DNA of 7,703 nt from the NCBI GenBank assembly GCA_009780795.1, contig WQZJ01000056.1, positions 1 through 7,703 on the forward strand, read 5' to 3'. Below, piece after piece: positions 1 to 5,771 of the stretch; position 1 is the first letter of the stretch, and each line of letters starts with the position of its first letter. The notes under the pieces are model-generated. The model worked only from the letters and a program-made list of their open reading frames with translations, was not told where the DNA came from and did no database searches. The stretch is from Methanomassiliicoccaceae archaeon. Lineage in GTDB: Archaea > Thermoplasmatota > Thermoplasmata > Methanomassiliicoccales > Methanomethylophilaceae. Made by a program: the position numbers and the translations under genes.

Positions 1-12
1 AGGGGCACACAC

Positions 13-1650
13 ATGGCATCGTACGGAATTGCGCTGGACCTCGGAACCAGTGGTTTTAGGTCCCATATGATCGATCTCGATAAGAACGGAAAGATAATGT
101 CCACGGCGGTGACCGTCCGCCATCCGCTGCCGGGCGCGAACATCATGGACCATCTTCATTTCTGGATGTCGTCCGGTTCCGAGATAGGGCACAAGATAAT
201 AATGAGAACGATCGAGGACCTGATAAAACTGCACGGTCCCGATAACGTCAAGAAGATAGACAAGGTCGCGATATGCGGTAACCCGATACAACTGTCACTG
301 TTCGAGAACATAGAGGTCCGCGACCTGGCGTTCGCCGGTGAGAACAGACTGAAGAGCCTCGGTGTTGTGAGACCGAGCAGAAAAGGTCACACAAGGAGGG
401 CCGGTGATATCGGTATGCTGTCCGTGAACCCCGAGGCGGAAGTGATAATACCGCCGGCGATAAGACATGAGATCGGTGCCGATGCCCTGGCGATGATAAT
501 GCGCTCCGGTATGCTTGATAAGAAGGAAGTATGCATGGTCACCGATTACGGAACGAACGCCGAGATGGGCCTGTACTATGACGGTGAACTCTACTCGGGC
601 AGCGCCGCCGCCGGACCGGCGATGGAGGGTCAATCGATCAAATACGGCGTCCTGGCGTCGCCGCATGCGATATCGGACGTCAACATGGCCGAGAACGGCC
701 TCTGGGAGAATCTCGTCCTTGACGATAAACTGATACCGGTGGTCGCCGCCAAGGTGGACCCGGTCACAGGGAAAGAAGTCAGACTGCTGAACTACCTGGC
801 CAAGGGAATAACCGGAACGGGCGTCGTATCATCGATGGCGATGGGCCTGAAGTCCGGTATAATCAAGCTTCCGTCCGTTGACACGCCCGACCACAAGATA
901 CACCTGATGGACAGGATATGGTTCTCGGAGCATGACGTACAGGAGGCCGGCAAGGCCATGGGCGCCATAAGGGCCGGTCACAGAACTTTGATACACGAGG
1001 TCGGCATAAATGACGAGGACATCAAGGTGATGTACATGGCCGGCGCGTCCGGGACGTACGTGGACCCGCTGAAGGCACAGATATGCGGGATGATACCCAG
1101 ACGCCTTGACGAGGTGTACCAATTGGGTAACACATCACTGATGATGGCCCACGAGCTGCTGAGTGACGACAAGACACTCGACAGGATGCAGGCGGTCGCC
1201 GACTCCATATCCACGAATCACATAATGTTCGCGCAGAACGAGACGTTCGAGGAGATGTACATCCTGGAACTGGCGTACTGGACCGAGGGGATGTCCATAG
1301 AGTTGTACAACGAGATGATACAGATGCACGGCCTCTCGCCGCTGCCTGACATCAAGCCACCGTCCAAGATCGTCAGAGTGGTCAAGAGCGACATCCCTGA
1401 GATCGGAAGAGGATTCTTCTCGCTCGAGGATGTCGGAATGAAGATGTTCAAGCGGTTCAAGGGATGCAACGGATGCAAGAAGTGCGAGAAGGGATGTCCC
1501 GAGAAGGCGCTCTCGCTCCGCAAGGATGCCGAGGGTAAACCCGAAGTGGTGATATCATCGGACCGCTGTCTGGGTACCGCGTGCAAGGCGTGTGAGATGA
1601 ACTGTCCGTTCAAGGTGTTCCATTTCACTGATCTGCAGGTCGAACTTTGA
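13..1650 (+). CDS. ramA: RamA-type ATP-dependent reductive activase of corrinoid methyltransferase proteins
   Basis: RamA uses ATP hydrolysis and low-potential electrons to reduce inactive Co(II) corrinoid on MtmC/MtbC/MttC-type proteins to Co(I), restarting methylamine-dependent methyl transfer to CoM; it is cytoplasmic. The 545-residue length matches RamA of Methanosarcina (about 540). Visible ASKHA-like motifs are DLGTSG at residues 9-14, DYGTNAE at 178-184, an SAAAGPAMEG stretch at 197-206, GITGTG at 265-270 and AGASG at 343-347. The C-terminus holds two [4Fe-4S] motifs: C485-x2-C488-x2-C491-x3-C495-P and C519-x4-C524-x2-C527-x3-C531-P. The unusual x4 spacing of the second motif is what I recall for RamA. 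ATG at 13 gives the expected N-terminus, and an AGGGG lies at 1-5 as a possible ribosome site. No in-frame TAG occurs. It uses many ATA isoleucine codons, unlike mcrB. Related activases (MapA for methanol or the wider DUF4445 family) are alternatives for exact substrate; the family call is firm. Confidence 0.93.
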   Translation: MASYGIALDLGTSGFRSHMIDLDKNGKIMSTAVTVRHPLPGANIMDHLHFWMSSGSEIGHKIIMRTIEDLIKLHGPDNVKKIDKVAICGNPIQLSLFENIEVRDLAFAGENRLKSLGVVRPSRKGHTRRAGDIGMLSVNPEAEVIIPPAIRHEIGADALAMIMRSGMLDKKEVCMVTDYGTNAEMGLYYDGELYSGSAAAGPAMEGQSIKYGVLASPHAISDVNMAENGLWENLVLDDKLIPVVAAKVDPVTGKEVRLLNYLAKGITGTGVVSSMAMGLKSGIIKLPSVDTPDHKIHLMDRIWFSEHDVQEAGKAMGAIRAGHRTLIHEVGINDEDIKVMYMAGASGTYVDPLKAQICGMIPRRLDEVYQLGNTSLMMAHELLSDDKTLDRMQAVADSISTNHIMFAQNETFEEMYILELAYWTEGMSIELYNEMIQMHGLSPLPDIKPPSKIVRVVKSDIPEIGRGFFSLEDVGMKMFKRFKGCNGCKKCEKGCPEKALSLRKDAEGKPEVVISSDRCLGTACKACEMNCPFKVFHFTDLQVEL

Positions 1651-1671
1651 TCTTCAAACACCTTACGTAAA

Positions 1672-1720
1672 TTTCCTTTTCCTTTCTTCCTTTTCTTTCC
1701 CCATCCGTCCCTTATCCTTT
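1672..1720 (+). terminator. Pyrimidine/T-rich tract, probable archaeal terminator of ramA
   Basis: It begins 21 nt after the ramA stop. Bases 1672-1702 are an unbroken 31-nt run of C and T containing several T3-T4 blocks, followed by further T-rich sequence to about 1720. Archaeal RNA polymerase terminates at U-rich runs without needing a hairpin, and the next gene has its own TATA box downstream, so this is the likely 3' end of the ramA transcript. No convincing stem-loop precedes it. Confidence 0.6.
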
Positions 1721-1754
1721 TCGGGTGACCATTCAATGCTGTTTATCACACAAA

Positions 1755-1760
1755 CTATAT
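1755..1760 (+). promoter_or_regulatory. TATA box of the DUF169 gene (leaderless layout)
   Basis: CTATAT within AAACTATATC sits 26-31 nt before the ATG at 1786. Archaeal TATA boxes lie about 25-30 nt before the transcription start, so the predicted start falls at or next to the A of the ATG. The lack of a Shine-Dalgarno sequence in front of this ATG agrees with a leaderless mRNA. Confidence 0.5.
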
Positions 1761-1785
1761 CCGCAGGCACTTCGTAACACGGAAT

Positions 1786-2496
1786 ATGGACGGAACGGCG
1801 GTCAACAGAGAGACAGCGGAGGCTTTCAAGAACATTCTGGGGCTGAGGCACGAGCCGGTGGCTGTCAAACTGGTCAAAGAGGATGAGGATTTTCCGAGCG
1901 GATATGACGTACCCGAGAAGCAGATGAGCTACTGCCAGACGGTGTTGTCCGCCAGGCACGGTAACGGGTACATGATGCCCACGGAGTCGCACATGTGCAA
2001 CGTGGGCGCGTCCGTGCTCGGTCTCATGCCGCGTCCCGAGAAGGTCGCGTCGGGGGAGTTCCACTTCACGCAGAAGGTGCACGACAGCATCGACGCCACC
2101 AAGAGGATGATAGACGATTCCGCAAGCATCCCGTTCAGGACGAAGGGAACGGTGGCATGTCCGCTGAGGGACGCGAACTTTGTTCCCGACGTCGTGATAT
2201 TCGCGGACATCCCGGAACGCATATACTGGTTCTCGGGTCTGCGCACCGCCGCTGACGGGGGACGCGTCACATACACCACCGCACCTTTCCAGGGGGCGTG
2301 CGTCGACACCACCGCCGTCCCGGTGGTCACAGGGTCGCCGAACATCTCACTGGGATGCATGGGATGCAGGAAGAAGACCGATCTGGCGCCGGACGAGTTG
2401 ATGATCGGTGTCCCCGGTCCGCTCATACCGGATATGGTGAGGACGCTGATAAGATACAGGGGCGATGTTCTCCCGAAGGCCAACAGGACCGGCTGA
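1786..2496 (+). CDS. DUF169 family protein (COG2043-like), function unknown
   Basis: The 236-residue protein has the DUF169 pattern. An N-terminal LGLRHEPVAVKL segment (about residues 15-28) is followed by scattered conserved-looking cysteines and a C-terminal LGCMGCRKKTDL motif (189-200) before a VPGPLI segment. Cysteines are C50, C71, C125 (in a VACPLRD context), C172, C191 and C194. The CxxC pair plus four further cysteines suggests iron-sulfur or other metal binding, but that is inference; no reaction is established for the family. There is no signal peptide or membrane segment. ATG 1786 is chosen because a TATA box lies 26-31 nt upstream and no ribosome site is visible, which fits leaderless translation. 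It lies between ramA and the Lrp-type regulator with separate promoter signals on both sides, so it is probably its own transcript. A role near corrinoid or redox metabolism would be speculation from context only. Confidence 0.82.
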   Translation: MDGTAVNRETAEAFKNILGLRHEPVAVKLVKEDEDFPSGYDVPEKQMSYCQTVLSARHGNGYMMPTESHMCNVGASVLGLMPRPEKVASGEFHFTQKVHDSIDATKRMIDDSASIPFRTKGTVACPLRDANFVPDVVIFADIPERIYWFSGLRTAADGGRVTYTTAPFQGACVDTTAVPVVTGSPNISLGCMGCRKKTDLAPDELMIGVPGPLIPDMVRTLIRYRGDVLPKANRTG

Positions 2497-2510
2497 GAGA
2501 CGAATCTCCA

Positions 2511-2520
2511 TATTTTATAT
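2511..2520 (+). promoter_or_regulatory. TATA box of the Lrp-type regulator gene
   Basis: TATTTTATAT lies 26-35 nt before the ATG at 2546, the spacing expected if transcription starts at the start codon. No Shine-Dalgarno sequence is present between it and the gene, again suggesting a leaderless transcript. It lies in the 49-nt gap after the DUF169 stop. Confidence 0.55.
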
Positions 2521-2527
2521 CATGTGA

Positions 2528-2538
2528 GCGTATTACGC
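2528..2538 (+). promoter_or_regulatory. Short palindrome GCGTA-T-TACGC, candidate autoregulatory operator
   Basis: An 11-bp perfect inverted repeat with one central base lies between the TATA box and the start codon of the Lrp-type gene. A protein bound here would block polymerase recruitment or the transcription start. Lrp/AsnC proteins commonly regulate their own promoters and bind palindromic sites, so it is a candidate operator. The arms are only 5 bp, so chance occurrence is possible. Confidence 0.35.
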
Positions 2539-2545
2539 CGCTGAT

Positions 2546-3031
2546 ATGAGCGAAGAGATGGACGAGAAGGACATTATGATACTGGAGATGCTCAGGAAGG
2601 ACTCCAGGACACCGATGGCGCAGATAGGCGACTCCCTGGGCATATCCAAGGCCACCATCAGCAGAAGGATCGCCAAACTCGAGGAGGATGAGGTCATCGT
2701 CGGGCATTCGATCGAGATCGACCCATCAAAATTGGGCGTTCTCAAATCACTGCTAAGCATACAGGTCATAGGCTCGTCGGTCGCGCATGTCATAGAGAAT
2801 CTTAGCAAACAGAAGGAGATACGGTACATTTACAAAGCGTTCGGGGACCACCATCTGGTGTGCGAGGTTTACACAAAAGATGTGAGCGCCCTCTACGAGA
2901 TGATACAGTTCGTACTCTTGAACAATCCGAGCATCAAGAGCATAGAGGTGGACGCACTGGTCGAGCGGATGGTCGTCGACGAGAACGCGGACATAAAACT
3001 TTATAAGTCGATGAGACACCACCCGAAGTGA
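2546..3031 (+). CDS. Lrp/AsnC family transcriptional regulator
   Basis: A 161-residue DNA-binding regulator of normal family length. Residues 6-55 form the winged helix-turn-helix: an MDEKDIMILEMLRKDSRTP opening, then the recognition region around LGISKATISRRIAKLEEDEVI. Residues about 65-150 fit the RAM (ligand-sensing/oligomerisation) domain, with the alternating hydrophobic strands typical of Lrp. These proteins form dimers to octamers and often sense amino acids; the effector here cannot be read from sequence. ATG 2546 is preferred over the in-frame ATG at 2558 because the TATA box at 2511-2520 places transcription start there. Only four bases separate its TGA from ycaO, so the two are probably cotranscribed, and the mcr operon follows. 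Control of itself, ycaO or mcr is plausible from position but unproven. Confidence 0.9.
   Translation: MSEEMDEKDIMILEMLRKDSRTPMAQIGDSLGISKATISRRIAKLEEDEVIVGHSIEIDPSKLGVLKSLLSIQVIGSSVAHVIENLSKQKEIRYIYKAFGDHHLVCEVYTKDVSALYEMIQFVLLNNPSIKSIEVDALVERMVVDENADIKLYKSMRHHPK
3000..3006 (+). promoter_or_regulatory. Possible internal TATA box for ycaO
   Basis: TTTATAA, followed by G, lies inside the last codons of the regulator gene, 30-36 nt before the ycaO ATG at 3036. It matches the archaeal TATA consensus and would place a transcription start about 5 nt before ycaO. It could let ycaO be expressed independently of the regulator. The match lies within coding sequence and may be coincidental. Confidence 0.3.
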
Positions 3032-3035
3032 TAAC

Positions 3036-4256
3036 ATGCATTTAGACCGTTGCCCCAAAGCGTCCGTGGACACAGGTATAAGAACAATACTTCCAAAGGA
3101 GACGCTGGACAGGGTCCTGCCGCTTCTCTCGAAGGCGGGCATGGACCCGTTAGAGGATATAACACCGAAAGATAACATAGGCATCCCTGTTTTCTCAGTC
3201 GCCAGGCAGAGCACCGCCCACGGAAAGAGGAAAGTTTACAACGGAAAGGGAACGACGCCGGAGCAGGCGATGGCGTCCGCCGTCATGGAAGCGATGGAAA
3301 GATACAGCGCCGAGCTCCGCGAGACCGATGAGATAATATACGGAACGGTGGACGAGGCCATGGCAACAGGTCTGACGCTGGACCCGGCTGAGATGATATT
3401 GCCGATGCGCACCCTGAACTATTACAGGAACGACGTGATAGCGTGGTGCCGCGGATATGAGATGTTCAGAGGCGAGGAGATATGGGTGCCTGCGTGTGCG
3501 GTGTATCATCCATACTTCCCGGACGGGGACATGCAGTTGTTCAGGTTTCACACCAACGGTATTGCGTCAGGCAACACGATGGAGGAGGCGATACTGCACT
3601 CGATGTTCGAACTGATCGAAAGGGACGCGTGGTCCATATGCGAGCACCGCGAGAAGGCCAACGCCGACGTGATGGTGGACGAGGGATCGGTCTGCGATTC
3701 TCTCATGAAAATGTTCAGCGACAACGGTGTGGAAATTTATCTGAAGGACCTGACCAGCGACATCGGCATACCGACAATAGGCGCCGCCGCGGATGACGTT
3801 GCGACGAAGGACCCAGAACTTCTGACGATAGGCGTGGGTACGCATCTCAACCCGGAGATAGCGGCGATCCGTGCGCTGACGGAGGTGGCGCAGTCCAGGA
3901 CCACGCACAAACACGGTTCCAAGATCAACGCGAAACTTCAGCGGATAAGTCAGGAGATGGGGTACGAGAACATCAAGAAGGCGAACAGGGTCTGGTACTC
4001 AAAAACCGGTAGCAGTGTGAAATTGTCGGATATGGAAAGGCTTGATACGCCATATGTTCTTGACGATATAGAGGTGGTTTTTGACAATTTGATACGCTGC
4101 GGGTTCGATAAGGTGATAGCCGTTGACATCACCAGACCGGAGGTGAACGTACCTTCGGTGAGGATGATTATACCCGGATTGGAGGTTTCTACGATGGATC
4201 CGGAACGCGAGGGCGCAAGACTTAACGGGACTTGGAAAACAGTTAACCATAGTTAA
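3036..4256 (+). CDS. ycaO: YcaO-family McrA-glycine thioamidation protein (methanogenesis marker 1)
   Basis: This ATP-dependent YcaO enzyme is expected to convert the active-site glycine of McrA to thioglycine, as shown genetically for the Methanosarcina homologue. Length (406 residues) matches methanogen marker-1 proteins. The YcaO ATP/Mg-binding signatures are present: S81-x3-E85-x2-E88-R89, then an E-x2-ERD box at E192, E195, R196, D197, and E283-x2-Q286-x-R288 in an LTEVAQSR context. The N-terminal TGIRTILPKETLDRVLPL segment is typical of the methanogen subgroup. The ATG at 3036 follows the regulator stop by four bases, with only a weak upstream ribosome site. The usual partner TfuA, thought to help deliver sulfur, is not in this window. 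The mcr operon starts 175 bp downstream, placing the modifying enzyme beside its substrate genes. Other YcaO roles (azoline formation in peptides) are unlikely given the context. Confidence 0.9.
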   Translation: MHLDRCPKASVDTGIRTILPKETLDRVLPLLSKAGMDPLEDITPKDNIGIPVFSVARQSTAHGKRKVYNGKGTTPEQAMASAVMEAMERYSAELRETDEIIYGTVDEAMATGLTLDPAEMILPMRTLNYYRNDVIAWCRGYEMFRGEEIWVPACAVYHPYFPDGDMQLFRFHTNGIASGNTMEEAILHSMFELIERDAWSICEHREKANADVMVDEGSVCDSLMKMFSDNGVEIYLKDLTSDIGIPTIGAAADDVATKDPELLTIGVGTHLNPEIAAIRALTEVAQSRTTHKHGSKINAKLQRISQEMGYENIKKANRVWYSKTGSSVKLSDMERLDTPYVLDDIEVVFDNLIRCGFDKVIAVDITRPEVNVPSVRMIIPGLEVSTMDPEREGARLNGTWKTVNHS

Positions 4257-4278
4257 ATTGAACCCGTTGGACGGTTAA

Positions 4279-4287
4279 TTTATATAA
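4279..4287 (+). promoter_or_regulatory. Upstream TATA box (P1) of the mcr operon
   Basis: TTTATATAA is a near-consensus archaeal TATA box preceded by GGTTAA as a possible BRE. Transcription would start near 4307-4312, giving a leader of about 120 nt before mcrB. It is the better consensus of the two TATA elements in this gap. No U-rich terminator separates it from ycaO, so read-through from ycaO is also possible. Confidence 0.5.
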
Positions 4288-4311
4288 GGGAAATGCAGGA
4301 TTGGACGTAAC

Positions 4312-4344
4312 AATTGTGCAATTTCTGTTAAAATACGCACAATT
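4312..4344 (+). repeat. 8-bp inverted repeat in the mcr promoter, candidate operator
   Basis: AATTGTGC at 4312-4319 is the exact reverse complement of GCACAATT at 4337-4344, with a 17-nt spacer. The left arm lies where transcription from P1 should begin, and the right arm overlaps the start of the P2 TATA element. The left arm is also part of a local palindrome, AATTG-TG-CAATT (4312-4323). Arm centres are 25 bp apart, a little over two helical turns. A dimeric or multimeric repressor binding both arms could block both promoters; the regulator is unknown. Confidence 0.5.
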
Positions 4345-4350
4345 TATATG
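4341..4350 (+). promoter_or_regulatory. Downstream TATA box (P2) of the mcr operon
   Basis: AATTTATATG is a second TATA-like element, 62 bp downstream of P1. Its predicted start near 4370 gives a leader of about 60 nt that would begin just before the hairpin at 4384-4403. Methanogen mcr transcripts are known to carry leaders with a good ribosome site, which fits this arrangement. Confidence 0.5.
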
Positions 4351-4383
4351 TAGAAAGGCGATTACAGAGGTTGCAAGGGGAGA

Positions 4384-4403
4384 GGAGCGGGTTCGCCTGC
4401 TCT
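4384..4403 (+). promoter_or_regulatory. Stem-loop in the mcr 5' leader
   Basis: Bases 4384-4391 pair with 4396-4403 around a TTCG loop at 4392-4395, making an 8-bp stem with two G-U pairs and otherwise Watson-Crick pairs. It lies 17 nt before the Shine-Dalgarno sequence and near the predicted 5' end of the P2 transcript. It could stabilise this very abundant mRNA or hold the ribosome site open. No run of T follows, so it is not a terminator. Confidence 0.45.
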
Positions 4404-4420
4404 GGTAGATTATAGGATAT

Positions 4421-4426
4421 GGAGGT
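4421..4426 (+). promoter_or_regulatory. Shine-Dalgarno sequence of mcrB
   Basis: GGAGGT is a full-strength anti-16S match, five bases before the mcrB ATG at 4432. It fixes that start and contrasts with the DUF169 and regulator genes upstream, which have none. Confidence 0.85.
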
Positions 4427-4431
4427 ATCAA

Positions 4432-5766
4432 ATGCCAAAATACAAGGACGTAATAGACCTGTATGACGACCGCGGGAAACGCATCGCTAAAGATGTGCCG
4501 CTGGAAGCCATCAGTCCGTTGCGCAACGGCGCGATCAAGAGACTCGCCTCTATGACCAAGAGAACAGTAGCCGTCAACCTCGCCGGAATAGAGGGTGCCC
4601 TCAAAACCGGTAAAATGGGTGGGGACGGATGCTTTATCAAGGGCAAAGAGATCGACATCCCGCTGGTCGCGAATGCTAGCAAGATTGCAAAGGCAGTCAA
4701 AGAGATAGTCCAGGTCACGGAAGGGGACGGAACCATCGTTGAGCTCAAATCGGGCGGCAAGAACATGGTCGTGGTCGTTCCTGAGGAGAGGATCTCCGCA
4801 GGTGTCGAGTACACGACAGGTTTCACATCCACCGCGGCAGCGGTCACAGAGGCCATCATCGATGAGTTCAAAGTTCCGATGTACAAGGCCAACATGGTCA
4901 AGGGCGCGGTCTGGGGCAGGTACCCGCAGACCATGACGTTCTTGGGTGCCAACGTTAGATCCATCCTCGAGGTTCCGCAGAACAACGAGGGTGCGGGTTT
5001 CGCGCTCAGGAACATCATGTCCAACCACGTCGTCGCTCTCGTCAACAGGAATGCGATGCAGGGTGTAGCTCTTTCAGCACTGTTCGAGCAGCTCGGCGCG
5101 TTCGAGATGGGCGATGCGATCGGCCCGTTCGAGAGAGGTCACCTCCTCGCTCTTGCGTACGAGGGACTCAACGCGAACAACATGTTATACAGCATAGTCA
5201 AGAAGAACGGCAAGACCGGTACCGTCGGTACAGTGATCGAGTCTCTCATGGAGAGGGCGATCGACGACGGTGTCATCCGCGTAAAGGAGACGCTCCCGTC
5301 AGGATACAAGATCTACACGACGGACGACCTCCCGATGTGGAACGCTTATGCGTCCGTGGGAATGGTCGCCGCCGTCATGGTGAACGTAGGTGCAGCGAGA
5401 GCGGCTCAGGGTGTACCCTCGACCGTACTGTACTACAACGATATCCTGGAGCACGAGACCGGTCTCCCGTCCGCTGATTACGGAAGGTCGATGGGTGTGT
5501 GCGTCGGTATGTCGTTCTTCTCGCACTCCATCTACGGAGGAGGAGGACCGGGTCTGTTCCACGGTAACCACGTGGTCACGAAGCACGCGAAGGGTGTTCT
5601 GATCCCCGCGGTCACGGCAGCTAACTGTCTCGACGGCGGAACGCAGACGTTCTCGGCTGAGGCTACATCCGGTCTGTTCAAAGAAGTCTTCGGAGACCTG
5701 AAGGAGTTCAGCACTCCCATGCAGGTCGTTGGCGCGGAGGCCAAGAAAATAGCAAAGAAGGTATGA
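4432..5766 (+). CDS. mcrB: Methyl-coenzyme M reductase subunit beta
   Basis: Beta subunit of the (alpha-beta-gamma)2 MCR complex, which reduces methyl-CoM with CoB to methane and the CoM-CoB heterodisulfide. At 444 residues it is the usual length. The N-terminus MPKYKDVIDLYDDRGKR is characteristic. The active-site segment FFSHSIYGGGGPG is intact: F362, H365, S366, Y368 and H380 correspond to Phe361, His364, Ser365, Tyr367 and His379 of the Methanothermobacter enzyme, which line the substrate channel and contact CoM and CoB. The start is fixed by GGAGGT five bases upstream. It is the first gene of the operon, and its TGA overlaps an ATG in the mcrD frame. Codon choice differs from ramA: by hand count about 20 ATC and 5 ATA isoleucines, consistent with very high expression. 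Confidence 0.98.
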   Translation: MPKYKDVIDLYDDRGKRIAKDVPLEAISPLRNGAIKRLASMTKRTVAVNLAGIEGALKTGKMGGDGCFIKGKEIDIPLVANASKIAKAVKEIVQVTEGDGTIVELKSGGKNMVVVVPEERISAGVEYTTGFTSTAAAVTEAIIDEFKVPMYKANMVKGAVWGRYPQTMTFLGANVRSILEVPQNNEGAGFALRNIMSNHVVALVNRNAMQGVALSALFEQLGAFEMGDAIGPFERGHLLALAYEGLNANNMLYSIVKKNGKTGTVGTVIESLMERAIDDGVIRVKETLPSGYKIYTTDDLPMWNAYASVGMVAAVMVNVGAARAAQGVPSTVLYYNDILEHETGLPSADYGRSMGVCVGMSFFSHSIYGGGGPGLFHGNHVVTKHAKGVLIPAVTAANCLDGGTQTFSAEATSGLFKEVFGDLKEFSTPMQVVGAEAKKIAKKV

Positions 5767-5771
5767 TCCTG

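Noticed and set aside
13..1650. ramA as a bacterial-type corrinoid activator or a methanogenesis marker 14 protein
   Set aside because: The C-terminal double [4Fe-4S] domain with a CX4CX2CX3CP second motif and the roughly 545-residue length match RamA better. Bacterial RACo-type proteins carry an N-terminal 2Fe-2S domain.
1929..2483. 184-codon minus-strand open frame inside the DUF169 gene
   Set aside because: The + strand frame has family motifs and a promoter; the reverse frame has neither.
2495..2508. Small GAGA/TCTC hairpin after the DUF169 stop as a terminator
   Set aside because: The stem is only 4 bp and is not followed by a dedicated T-run; the AT-rich sequence after it is better read as the next gene's TATA box.
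4293..4310. Five-codon open frame in the mcr gap as a leader peptide
   Set aside because: It lies upstream of or at the predicted P1 start, so it would not be transcribed from P1. No ribosome site precedes it.
4419..4466. Out-of-frame ATG overlapping the mcrB ribosome site
   Set aside because: The 15-residue frame starts inside GGAGGT itself and has no ribosome site of its own.
4243..5028. 261-codon open frame on the minus strand across the mcr promoter and mcrB
   Set aside because: It is antisense to mcrB, has no recognisable domain, and arises from the codon pattern of the + strand gene. The + strand protein is unmistakably McrB.
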